Shown in pieces: positions 9,270-16,722 of a stretch of 64,000 nt of DNA (the stretch's first letter is position 1; the number at the start of each line of letters is the position of its first letter). Below the pieces are notes generated by a model that was given only the letters and a program-made list of their open reading frames with translations, was not told the DNA's origin and searched no databases. The DNA lies in NCBI RefSeq assembly GCF_024178315.1, contig NZ_JAMZIK010000043.1:33092-97091 (forward strand). The letters run 5' to 3'. Both the position numbers and the translations under genes were made by a program. This DNA comes from Siccirubricoccus soli. GTDB taxonomy: Bacteria; Pseudomonadota; Alphaproteobacteria; Acetobacterales; Acetobacteraceae.

Positions 9270-9378
9270 ATGGAATTTGAGGACGAGGCGGTCCGGCTGG
9301 TCCGGACAAGCGGGCGGAGTCAGCGCGAGATCGCCAAGGATCTTGGGATTGGTCTGTCGACGCTGGTCCGTTGCATCA
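9270..9378 (+). mobile_element. IS3-type OrfA transposase fragment
   Basis: An ATG at 9270 opens MEFEDEAVRLVRTSGRSQRE followed by IAKDLGIGLSTLVR, the helix-turn-helix start of IS3-family OrfA proteins. The similarity stops near 9378, where an oppositely oriented IS6-type fragment begins. Only about 36 codons survive. It is fused in frame to neither neighbour in a meaningful way. Confidence 0.65.
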
Positions 9379-9528
9379 GCTGGACTCGTAGCCGACTACA
9401 ATCCCGCGCGGCCAGGACGAGTTCGACGTCACGCAGGCTGAGGCTGAAGACGTGATAAGCCATATGGCGTGGCTGATGATCTCAGCGGGGAAGCGGTATC
9501 CGGGGTAGCTGGCGAGATCGGACGTCAT
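9376..9528 (-). mobile_element. IS6-family transposase N-terminal fragment, frameshifted
   Basis: Reading leftward from ATG 9528 the protein is MTSDLASYPGYRFPAEIISHAIWL, then after a one-base shift YHVFSLSLRDVELVLAARGIVV and YES. These are the opening residues of IS6/IS26-type transposases. The copy is broken by the frameshift and ends abruptly at the junction with the IS3 fragment near 9378. No DDE catalytic residues remain. Confidence 0.75.
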
Positions 9529-9833
9529 CAACCCGGCTTGGCCCAACCACTTCGTTCCGGATAGAGGCGGCCAACTTGGCAATGCCCCGCGACCGCATCT
9601 CCGCCAGCGAGTATCGAGCCGCAAGGGCGCCTACGTTCGAGATATGGGCCGATGTCAGCGGGGTTGCTGCGGCAGCTCGAACTCCATGCCAGCATTGTCC
9701 TCGGGCCTACCAGCTCGGTCCGCCAGAGGCGACAACTTGACGGTGCCTGATCCCAAACACGATTTGGTTGGACCGTTTTGCGGCCCGGCACCGCTCGACC
9801 AAAGGGTGAGCCATGTTAGCGCAACAAGCTCTG
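9529..9833. other. Non-coding/degenerate stretch between IS fragments and the glycosyltransferase
   Basis: No open frame here resembles a known protein. The stretch probably consists of flanking and decayed insertion-sequence DNA. The C-terminus of the leftward glycosyltransferase gene ends at its right border. Confidence 0.5.
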
Positions 9834-10979
9834 TCATTGCCACCGTTCCTGTGACCTCTGGCCAGCCCGCGGCGCCGGCCGACGGTCAAGGCTGATGCGA
9901 CAATGGTGGTGCCAGGAAAGGTTCTCCCCGACCCAGCAGCGCGCGGCTTCCCCCATGCGGCTACGCAGCGTGGAATCAAGGAGTACCCGCTCGAGCACCG
10001 CAGCGATTGCTGCCTCGGACCTCGCATCGACGACGAACCCTGTCACGTCGTGCTGAATCAGCTCGGCAGGTCCGCCTTCGGCGCCAACGATGCAGACAAG
10101 GCCGTGCGCCATGGCATCGGCGATGCTGATGCCGAAGCCCTCGATTTCATCCCCGGCCTCCAGCGCAAGCTGCGGATGAAGGAAAATCTCTGCCTGCCGG
10201 AATTCGACCTCGCGCTGTCTATCACCGACATAGCCCAGGAGCGCAATCCGGCTACCGGCACCGCTTGCGTCGATGGCGTGCCGGATCTCGGCTGCCTGTG
10301 GGCCGCGGCCGGCGATGCGATAGTGGAAGCGCAGCCCCCGATCGTAGCATGACGCAGCTGCCTTGACCGCCGTGACAATGTTCTTGCGCGGCACCAGCCG
10401 GCAGAGGGTTAGGACGCCTGGCTCGCCCTCGCCGGTCCGCGCAGCGCCCGTTGCTGCGACTACCGCGGTGGAAATGCCATTCCAGGCAACAACGCAGCGG
10501 GCTTCGAACTGCGGAAGGCGCCGGAGGAGCAGCTCGCGCGTCGTTTCGCTGACGGCGACCACACGTTCCGACCTGGCGAGCACCAGGCGCATGAGCCGGA
10601 ATGCCAAACCGCGTGGACGGCCAATCTCCCGGCCATGTACGGTGACGATCAAGCGTCGGCGGAAGAACAGCGCCGGAATGGCCGCGCGCCAGGTGCAGGC
10701 ATGGATCGCCTCGGGACGCTCGCCCTCCCGCCAGGCGGCCGCCATGGCGCCGAGGAGGCGTGCATAGACCCGCAGCTTGGAACCCGGCCCCACGTCGATC
10801 TTCGTCAGCCGACCGTCGGTCTCACGCCGGGGACCGGCCGAGGATTTCACGAACAGCGTGACCTGCCAGCCAAGCGCGGCATACGCGCGTGCCACCTCCG
10901 CGGCATAGGTCTGCACCCCGCCTTCGTCGGGCGCATAAACCCTGGTGACCAGCCAGAGACGGCCGGGCGCGTCAGGCAC
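9834..10979 (-). CDS. Glycosyltransferase family 4
   Basis: 381 residues from a GTG at 10979 that overlaps the upstream stop by eight bases. The GT-B fold is plain: N-terminal RVYAPDEGGVQTYAAEVARAY, a linker TVHGREIG, and the C-terminal donor site LCRLVPRKN...GRGPQAAEIRHAID...HPQLALEAGDEIEGFGISIADAMAHGL with the E-x7-E motif. It probably transfers a sugar from a nucleotide-sugar donor on the cytoplasmic face of the inner membrane. It is the last gene of a coupled leftward operon (17903 to 9834). The final ~25 residues (RISLDRRPAPRAGQ...) do not look like a natural GT4 end, so the 3' end may have been clipped by the adjacent IS rearrangement. Confidence 0.85.
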   Translation of the reverse strand: MPDAPGRLWLVTRVYAPDEGGVQTYAAEVARAYAALGWQVTLFVKSSAGPRRETDGRLTKIDVGPGSKLRVYARLLGAMAAAWREGERPEAIHACTWRAAIPALFFRRRLIVTVHGREIGRPRGLAFRLMRLVLARSERVVAVSETTRELLLRRLPQFEARCVVAWNGISTAVVAATGAARTGEGEPGVLTLCRLVPRKNIVTAVKAAASCYDRGLRFHYRIAGRGPQAAEIRHAIDASGAGSRIALLGYVGDRQREVEFRQAEIFLHPQLALEAGDEIEGFGISIADAMAHGLVCIVGAEGGPAELIQHDVTGFVVDARSEAAIAAVLERVLLDSTLRSRMGEAARCWVGENLSWHHHCRISLDRRPAPRAGQRSQERWQ

Positions 10980-12153
10980 GGGGCCCGTCCGAGTCCCGGG
11001 CAGCGCGCAGCAGGAACTCCGCCAAGGCCTGTGCCGCCCGCGCCGAAGGGAGATCCCCGCACATGTCGAAGGTATCCTGAAACCCCTCCTGCTGCGCGGG
11101 CAGATAGGTGCTGTGGTCATCGCACGCGGCATCCAGGGCATCCAGGATCCGGTCTGCGCTATCGAGAACCCTCCCGTAGCGCCAATGGGCGTAGTTCTCG
11201 TCGTTCCGCCAGGCAACGCCATGCGCATTGAGGAACAGGCAGGGTCGTGGCTTGGCGAGGAACTCGTAGACCTGGCTGCTGACATCTCCCAGATAGATGT
11301 CGGCCATGGCGGCGTAGGTCATGTCGATGCAGCGGCTGCTGCCGAGATCGATATGGATGTTGGCGCAGGCGCTGTAGGGAGCGAGCAGCCGCTCGGCGCG
11401 AAGCCGGTCTCCTTGCCGGTCGAACCGCTTGATATGGGGCGCGACGATGAGGTTGTAGCGCGGCTCTGCGGCGGCCTGCCGCAGGATCGCCTCGCCCATC
11501 TTCTCCCAGGAGGAGAGCGCCCGGCTGGAATGCGGGTTGTAAAGCACCACGGGCCGTTCGCTGCGGAACAACGCTGGCGGCTCGGCGCGGCACAGTGCGA
11601 CGGCGTCGAATTTGGGATAGCCGACCACGGCATGGCCGCCCTCGCGGAGGAGCCCCTTGGCCAGCATGCGCCGGCGCTGCTTCTCGCCGGCCAGCAGCAC
11701 GAAGTCGAATTGGCGGATACGCGGATCGAAGCCGACGGCCCTGTCCCCGGCCCCATGCGTGGTGTGCACGAAGCGAAGATGGCCGCAACCCATTCGGCGA
11801 AGTAGCAAGGATGTCCGCTCCGGCAGGACGACGGCATCGAAGCCCTTCAGGTGCCGGCTTGCCACGGCCAGACTCAACAGCTTGGGGGGGATGGAAGCGC
11901 CGGTGAGCCGGGCGGCGCGCTCCAACCATCTGCCGCCGATCCGCAAGAACCGGATCGGGCCCGCGCCACCCTTCAGGGCCATGGCGCGCGCATGCTCGAT
12001 ATGAGCGGCCGTGGTCGCTACCACATGGGTTTCGAACCGCCGATCATGCGAGAGCCTGATCGCGATCGGCACGGTATGCATCAGCATATGGGCTTGCGCG
12101 TTGAGGAAGAAGCAGACCTTCTGCGGCGCCACGTTGGGATCCGGCGCTCTCAT
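10972..12153 (-). CDS. CDP-glycerol glycerophosphotransferase-like / GT-B fold protein
   Basis: 393 residues from the ATG at 12153 overlapping the flippase stop (ATGA). Recognisable parts are FFLNAQAHMLMH, the FVHTTHGAGDRAVGFDP His-containing loop, VVLYNPHSSRALSSWE and the C-terminal DMTYAAMADIYLGDVSSQVYEFLAKPRPCLFLN. The latter resembles the S/D-x-SS-x-x-YE-F acceptor region of CDP-glycerol:poly(glycerophosphate) glycerophosphotransferases. It has no signal peptide. It could transfer a phospho-polyol or a sugar to a lipid or glycan. It is translationally coupled on both sides, so it belongs with the flippase and GT4. Confidence 0.65.
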   Translation of the reverse strand: MRAPDPNVAPQKVCFFLNAQAHMLMHTVPIAIRLSHDRRFETHVVATTAAHIEHARAMALKGGAGPIRFLRIGGRWLERAARLTGASIPPKLLSLAVASRHLKGFDAVVLPERTSLLLRRMGCGHLRFVHTTHGAGDRAVGFDPRIRQFDFVLLAGEKQRRRMLAKGLLREGGHAVVGYPKFDAVALCRAEPPALFRSERPVVLYNPHSSRALSSWEKMGEAILRQAAAEPRYNLIVAPHIKRFDRQGDRLRAERLLAPYSACANIHIDLGSSRCIDMTYAAMADIYLGDVSSQVYEFLAKPRPCLFLNAHGVAWRNDENYAHWRYGRVLDSADRILDALDAACDDHSTYLPAQQEGFQDTFDMCGDLPSARAAQALAEFLLRAARDSDGPRA

Positions 12154-13484
12154 GCCACCTGGCGCTCCAGGCTTCGGAAGGCGATGTGCAGCAGCATTAC
12201 CGAGCAGGCATTCGCCGCAAGCGTCGCCCATGCCGCGCCGATCGGCCCCATCGTACCCAGGAGAACGCCCAGGAAGACGAGATAGCCGATGCTTGCCAGG
12301 CCGCGGGCGACCAGAGCCTTGTCGGGCCGCCCGAAGGCGACCAGCGCCGGCTCGAGCCCGAAGCCGGAGAGGTTCACGGCGGAGGCGATCGTGAGCACCA
12401 GGAAAATCCGATAGGCAAAGATATAGCCAGGCCCACCGATCAGCGACAGAAGCGACTCGCCGGCCACGGCGACAAGAAGGATCGTCAGGAGCCCGATGGC
12501 TGTCGTCAGCAGCGCGGCGCGGATCAGGACGAGCCGAACCGCGAATGCACCCCTCGTCGCGGTCAGCTTCGCCATCTCCGGGTAGAGCGCCCGAGCGAGC
12601 GAGGTCACCGGCTTCGTCAACGCCGTCCCGAGTTGCATGGCAATGCGATAGCCGCCGGCACCGGCAGGCCCGGTGATCCAGCCGACCGCCAGGATCGGCA
12701 CCTGCTGCCAGATGAGACCGATGGAAGAAGTGAGATTGGTCAGCACCGCGAAGCGCAGGATCCCCGGGTTTCCGTCGGCTATTCCACGTATCCGGGGGAG
12801 ACCCGCCGCGACGCCTTGGGCACGCAGTTGCGAAGCGGCCGTGGCCCACATCACCACGGTCGTCGCCAGCTCCGCCACACCCCAGGCGATCAGGAAGCCG
12901 GCCAGGCTACCGCCGGCCGCCCAGGCCGCGCAGGTGCCCACCAGCCGCGCGGCGGGCAGGGTGAACTCGCTCCAGGCGGCCAGGTCGAAGCGCGCGAAGA
13001 GCCGCAGGATTCCGGTCGGCGTCCCGCGCTGCCCGAACAGCAGAGACAGGCCGAACCAGACTGCCAATTGCGCTTCCTGATCCAACCACCCCAGCGTGCT
13101 CCCGACCGCCAGGGCGCCCAGGCTGGCCAGGCCCGCGGCGAAGACTCCCGCACAGAGGTCGAGGGCGGTCGTGAAACCGAGCACGGCGCGGAGCGCGCCG
13201 ACATTGCCGTCGGCCAGGTGGCGGGCCCCGTAGCGGATGACCGTCTGCCAGGATTGGAAGCCGACGACAGTCCCGATGGCTTGGCCGAAGGCCAGGATCA
13301 TGGCGAAGATGCCGAAAGTCGCCACGCCGAGCGTCTGCGCCACGATGGCCAGATAGACCAGGCTCAGCAGCGCGCCCGCACCCTTGCCGCCGAACAGCCA
13401 AGCGGCGTTTTCCAACGCGCGGCGGAACGCACCATCCGCATGGGCATCCCGGCCGCCGAGCGGCATCGCCCATCGCCGGCTCAT
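12150..13484 (-). CDS. MOP-superfamily lipid/oligosaccharide flippase (Wzx-like)
   Basis: 444 residues from the ATG at 13484 (ATGA overlap with the upstream stop). At least ten hydrophobic segments run through the protein. Family features include GGKGAGALLSLVYLAIVAQTLG near the N-terminus and FGIFAMILAFGQAIGTVVGFQSWQTVIRYG. Such proteins move lipid-linked saccharides or lipids across the inner membrane. It sits between glycosyltransferase-like genes and a nucleotidyltransferase in the sphingolipid locus, so a glycosylated or phosphorylated sphingolipid is a candidate cargo. Classical O-antigen or capsule units are the alternative. Confidence 0.82.
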   Translation of the reverse strand: MSRRWAMPLGGRDAHADGAFRRALENAAWLFGGKGAGALLSLVYLAIVAQTLGVATFGIFAMILAFGQAIGTVVGFQSWQTVIRYGARHLADGNVGALRAVLGFTTALDLCAGVFAAGLASLGALAVGSTLGWLDQEAQLAVWFGLSLLFGQRGTPTGILRLFARFDLAAWSEFTLPAARLVGTCAAWAAGGSLAGFLIAWGVAELATTVVMWATAASQLRAQGVAAGLPRIRGIADGNPGILRFAVLTNLTSSIGLIWQQVPILAVGWITGPAGAGGYRIAMQLGTALTKPVTSLARALYPEMAKLTATRGAFAVRLVLIRAALLTTAIGLLTILLVAVAGESLLSLIGGPGYIFAYRIFLVLTIASAVNLSGFGLEPALVAFGRPDKALVARGLASIGYLVFLGVLLGTMGPIGAAWATLAANACSVMLLHIAFRSLERQVA

Positions 13485-14275
13485 TCGGGGCTCCAGCCGG
13501 CAGGGCACAGCGCCGTCTCCGCCAGGACAAGGTCCGATGGCTTGTCCACATCCACCGCGGCGGCACCGAAGGGCAGTTCGACGAAGCCGAGCCGCACGCT
13601 GGAGCGCCGTTCAAGCGCCCGAGCCACCCCCTGCAAGGTCATCAACCCGAGCGCATAGCGCAGCAGCGGAAGCAGGCCCAGCATCCATGCCATCATCAGC
13701 GGCCGCTTCCGATGCTGTTCCAGCTTCAGCCAGAAGCCAACCGCCCGTGCCGCTTCCGGGCGCGCCAGAAGGAACAGGTTACATCCGCTGAAGGTGCCGT
13801 CACGCAGCCGCAACCAACTGCGCCGTGTCTCCGGGAACTCCAGCAGAACCGTTTCTCGTCGCGCAAGGGCGGCGAGGGCGGCGGCCTCTGGCGGCGCAGC
13901 GTTCAGCAGATGCGTCACCATCGCCGCGCTCAACAGGGCATGGTCGGCGGTAGTGACCAGCAGGGGAGTACCGAATTCCTCCAGGATGGCCGCGGCACTG
14001 CGCGCCGGGCTGGCTCCGGCCGGGCGCAGGATGACACCCGACAGGCCGTCCAGCGCGGTGAGCGTCGTCTCCGGCTGCTCGATCGACACCACGATGCGCC
14101 CGATCGCCGGGGTCGCCCGCAGCGCCGCAACCACCCGCAGCAGCATCGGCACGCCGGCCACCGGCAACAGCGCCTTGTGCGATACGCCCCTGGAGGCTGC
14201 CAACGGATCCGTCCCGCCACGCTGGCCCGCCAGCACCAATGCAGTCACGCCTGCCCCGGCAGCGGACGGGTTCAC
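13481..14275 (-). CDS. MobA-like NTP transferase (nucleotidyltransferase)
   Basis: 264 residues from a GTG at 14275 (GTGA overlap). The N-terminus TALVLAGQRGGTDPLAASRGVSHKALLPVAGVPML holds the LAGxRxGxDxL...K loop that binds the NTP, and LLVTTADHALLS carries the metal-binding Asp. The C-terminal half adds hydrophobic segments (MMAWMLGLLPLLRYALGLM). The last part VDVDKPSDL is a second metal site. It should join an NMP to a phosphorylated small molecule. Which molecule is unknown; the location next to the ceramide-synthase candidate suggests a lipid headgroup or sugar precursor. Confidence 0.75.
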   Translation of the reverse strand: MNPSAAGAGVTALVLAGQRGGTDPLAASRGVSHKALLPVAGVPMLLRVVAALRATPAIGRIVVSIEQPETTLTALDGLSGVILRPAGASPARSAAAILEEFGTPLLVTTADHALLSAAMVTHLLNAAPPEAAALAALARRETVLLEFPETRRSWLRLRDGTFSGCNLFLLARPEAARAVGFWLKLEQHRKRPLMMAWMLGLLPLLRYALGLMTLQGVARALERRSSVRLGFVELPFGAAAVDVDKPSDLVLAETALCPAGWSPE

Positions 14276-15453
14276 GTCGGCAGATCCTTCTCGTAGACGC
14301 GGTAGGTCTTATAGGATTTGGCACCAAGCATCTCCGCCAAGTGCCGCATCGGCAGGTTGTCCTCCAGCACCCAGGACATCTCGATCCGATCGATACCCAG
14401 GGCCAACGCCTCGCGCCGCAGCGCCTCCACCAGGAAGAGCGGCAGCACCCGGCCCAGAAGCCCCGCGCCGATATCGCGCCTTACGCCCATTAGCGGTACC
14501 CGGGCTGTCGCCACGCCTGCCACTTTAAGCCGCCAGAGCAGGCGCGCCCAGCCGAAGGGCAGCAGCCGGCCGGACAGATCGCGGATCGCCTCGTTCAGGT
14601 TGGGAAGGCAGACGGCGAAGGCGATCGGCCTGCCGGCCAGCTCGGCGAACCAGACCAGCCGCTCATTCAGCAGCGGGCGCAGCTCCGCGGCCAGATGCGC
14701 CACTTCCTCGGCGGTGAAGGGCACGAAGCCCCAATTGCCGGACCAGGCATCGTTGAAGATGCCCAGCATCGTGGCGATCTCCTCCCGCAGGGCACGCCGG
14801 CGCAACGGCCGCAGCACGACGCCGTCCGGCAGGGGCCGCGCGACGAGCCGGGCCGCCGCGGGCGGCATCGGCAGCGAAAGGTCGCAGAGATAGGCCAGCA
14901 GATCGCGGGCCTTGCGATAGCCGAGCGCCTCCAGCCGCGGCCCGGCAAAGGGCGGGTCATGCGGCATCATCAGCATCGGCGGCGTCTCGAAGCCCGCGAC
15001 CAGCAGGCCGGTCTGGTCGTTGATGGACAGGCTGAAGGGTCCCCGCAGGCGGTTGAGCCCGCGCGCCTTGCCCCAGGCCTCCGCCGTGGTCAGCAGCGCC
15101 GCGAAGACGTCGCGGTCATCCGCCGCCGCCAGCAGGCCGAAATGCGCGGGGCGGGTGCCGTCCGGATCACGCACCAGCTGGTCATCCTGCGCGCTGATGC
15201 GCCCGAGATCGCGGCCGTCGCGGCGGGCGATCCAGAAGGCGGCCTCGCCATGGCGGAACCACGGGTTGTGCTTTGCCGACAGCGCCGCCCGGCGCTCCAT
15301 GAGCAGGGGCGGCACCCAGGCGGGATCGGTGCGCAACAGCGCATGCGGCAGGCGGATGAAGCGCTCGAGGTCCGCGCGGCCGGAGACCGGGACGATTTCG
15401 ACGGCGGAGCCGCTCATGCCGGTCTCGAGGAAGCCCGTCCTTTCCGCTGTCAC
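14272..15453 (-). CDS. bcerS: GNAT-like acyltransferase, candidate bacterial ceramide synthase
   Basis: 393 residues from a GTG at 15453 (GTGA overlap with the small gene upstream). A second start, ATG at codon 13 (MSGSAVEIVPV), is possible. Visible features are NPWFRHGEAAFWIARRDG, GRISAQDDQL, the NRLRGPFSLSINDQTGLLV core and the C-terminal IEMSWVLEDNLPMRHLAE. This is the protein family that includes the Caulobacter ceramide synthase, which acylates the amino group of sphinganine. The assignment rests on family resemblance plus spt, acp, cerR and acyl-ACP synthetase genes within 13 kb. A different GNAT activity is the alternative. Confidence 0.68.
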   Translation of the reverse strand: MTAERTGFLETGMSGSAVEIVPVSGRADLERFIRLPHALLRTDPAWVPPLLMERRAALSAKHNPWFRHGEAAFWIARRDGRDLGRISAQDDQLVRDPDGTRPAHFGLLAAADDRDVFAALLTTAEAWGKARGLNRLRGPFSLSINDQTGLLVAGFETPPMLMMPHDPPFAGPRLEALGYRKARDLLAYLCDLSLPMPPAAARLVARPLPDGVVLRPLRRRALREEIATMLGIFNDAWSGNWGFVPFTAEEVAHLAAELRPLLNERLVWFAELAGRPIAFAVCLPNLNEAIRDLSGRLLPFGWARLLWRLKVAGVATARVPLMGVRRDIGAGLLGRVLPLFLVEALRREALALGIDRIEMSWVLEDNLPMRHLAEMLGAKSYKTYRVYEKDLPT

Positions 15454-15629
15454 ACCGTACCGCCCGGCCTAGGCGGATGGTCGTACGGGGCGCCGCCGCT
15501 CAGGCGCGGGACCCAGGAAAAACTCACCGCCTCGTCGTAGCCCTGATGCCTGACATGGGCGCGCAGCGGCCCCCGCAGTGTCATCCGCCCGAGATCGGGG
15601 CTCCACCCGTCTCGCCAGCGACCATGCAT
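15450..15629 (-). CDS. Small conserved-looking protein coupled to the ceramide synthase candidate
   Basis: 59 residues from ATG 15629, preceded at a good distance by GGGAGGGGGGAAGGA. It contains WRDGWSPDLGRMTLRGPLRAH and SFSWVPRLSGGAPYDHPP, rich in Trp, Arg and Pro and without a membrane segment. Its stop overlaps the GTG of the next gene. I do not recognise it. The strong ribosome site and exact overlap argue that it is translated and serves at least as a leader for the downstream enzyme. Confidence 0.55.
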   Translation of the reverse strand: MHGRWRDGWSPDLGRMTLRGPLRAHVRHQGYDEAVSFSWVPRLSGGAPYDHPPRPGGTV

Positions 15630-15663
15630 CGTCCTTCCCCCCTCCCGACCCATCACCGTGCCG

Positions 15664-16722
15664 CTAGGCCTCCTCGTGCCACAGCCGCAGCAGGCCTACG
15701 AGGGCAAAGACCAGTGGCGCGGTCCAGGCGGCCAGATGGGGCCCAAGCCCACCGGCCTCGCCCATTGCGTTGAGCAGGCCATTGACGACGAGATAGCCGA
15801 GCCCGAGGGCCAGTCCAATTCCGCCGCGCCGATAACCGTCCGCCTGCCGCGGCAGGCCGAAGGCCGCGGGCGCGGCAAGCAGCAGCATGACGAAGGGAGC
15901 AACCATCGTTGCCGTGACGGCCTGCAGCCGGGTCGCATAGAAGGCGGGGCCGCGGGTCACGGCGCCCTCGCCCCTTTGCCCCGCCAGCAACCGGTCGAGC
16001 GGCTGCGCCGCGATCGGACGCGCGAGATCGCGGATCGCCTCCGGTGAGGGGCCATCCGCCCAGGCAAGTTCCGCCAGGGATTGCGGCCGGGTCTCGCCCG
16101 GCCGGACCAAGCGCAGTTGCAGCAGCCGCCAACCCTCCGGCCCATGGATCGCGCGGCGCGCGTCGATGCGCTCGAGCGCCCGCCCTTCCGCATCGCGGCG
16201 GACGAGCAGGATCCCCGCGAGCGACCTGCCGTCCAGGGAGGCCGCCTCCACCGACACGATCTCGGCGCCGTTGCGCAGCCAAAGCCGCTGCGCCAGCGCG
16301 ACGGGCTGGCCTTCCACGCCCTGGCTGTCCCACCAATCGGCCAGTGCCCGTTCGGTCCGTGGCGCGATGGCGAGCAGCAGCGCAGCCTGCAGCGCAACCG
16401 CCAGCACGCAAGCCGGCAGCACGGCCCCCAGGATGCGCCAGGCACCAAGCCCCAAGGCCCGCAATGCCGTGATCTCCAGCGTTCCGGCCAGACGCCGGAA
16501 GGTCAGGATCGCCCCGACCAGCACCGCCAGGGGGATAAGCTGCCCAAGCATGGTCGGCAGGCGCAGCAGGGCATAGCGGCCGATATCGGCTGGGCCGCCG
16601 CGCTGGAGCACCTCACTCGTCTTGTCGAGCAGGTCCAGCAGCTGAAGCAGCACCACCAGCCCCAGCAGCACCGCGGCCGTCCAACCCAGGAAGATCCCGG
16701 TCAGGTAGCGCCGCAGGATCAT
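15664..16722 (-). CDS. lptG: LptG-like YjgP/YjgQ permease
   Basis: 352 residues from ATG 16722 overlapping the LptF stop (ATGA). The opening MILRRYLTGIFLGW and the pair of hydrophobic helices, then a periplasmic jellyroll domain (about residues 130-270) and three more helices near the end, fit the LptF/LptG family. These permeases, with the LptB ATPase, pull lipids from the inner membrane towards the LptC/LptA bridge. No lptB, lptC or lptD is nearby. The setting inside a sphingolipid locus suggests a dedicated or second LptFG pair. It could still be the only LPS-exporting pair of the cell. Confidence 0.85.
   Translation of the reverse strand: MILRRYLTGIFLGWTAAVLLGLVVLLQLLDLLDKTSEVLQRGGPADIGRYALLRLPTMLGQLIPLAVLVGAILTFRRLAGTLEITALRALGLGAWRILGAVLPACVLAVALQAALLLAIAPRTERALADWWDSQGVEGQPVALAQRLWLRNGAEIVSVEAASLDGRSLAGILLVRRDAEGRALERIDARRAIHGPEGWRLLQLRLVRPGETRPQSLAELAWADGPSPEAIRDLARPIAAQPLDRLLAGQRGEGAVTRGPAFYATRLQAVTATMVAPFVMLLLAAPAAFGLPRQADGYRRGGIGLALGLGYLVVNGLLNAMGEAGGLGPHLAAWTAPLVFALVGLLRLWHEEA

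Noticed and set aside
9640..9833. Short frames on both strands near 9.7 kb
   Set aside because: No similarity to any family that I can recognise and no ribosome site; treated as degenerate DNA.
12154..12849. N-terminal extension of the CDP-glycerol-like protein into the flippase gene
   Set aside because: The ATGA overlap at 12150-12153 gives a natural start, and the upstream part is the flippase in another frame.
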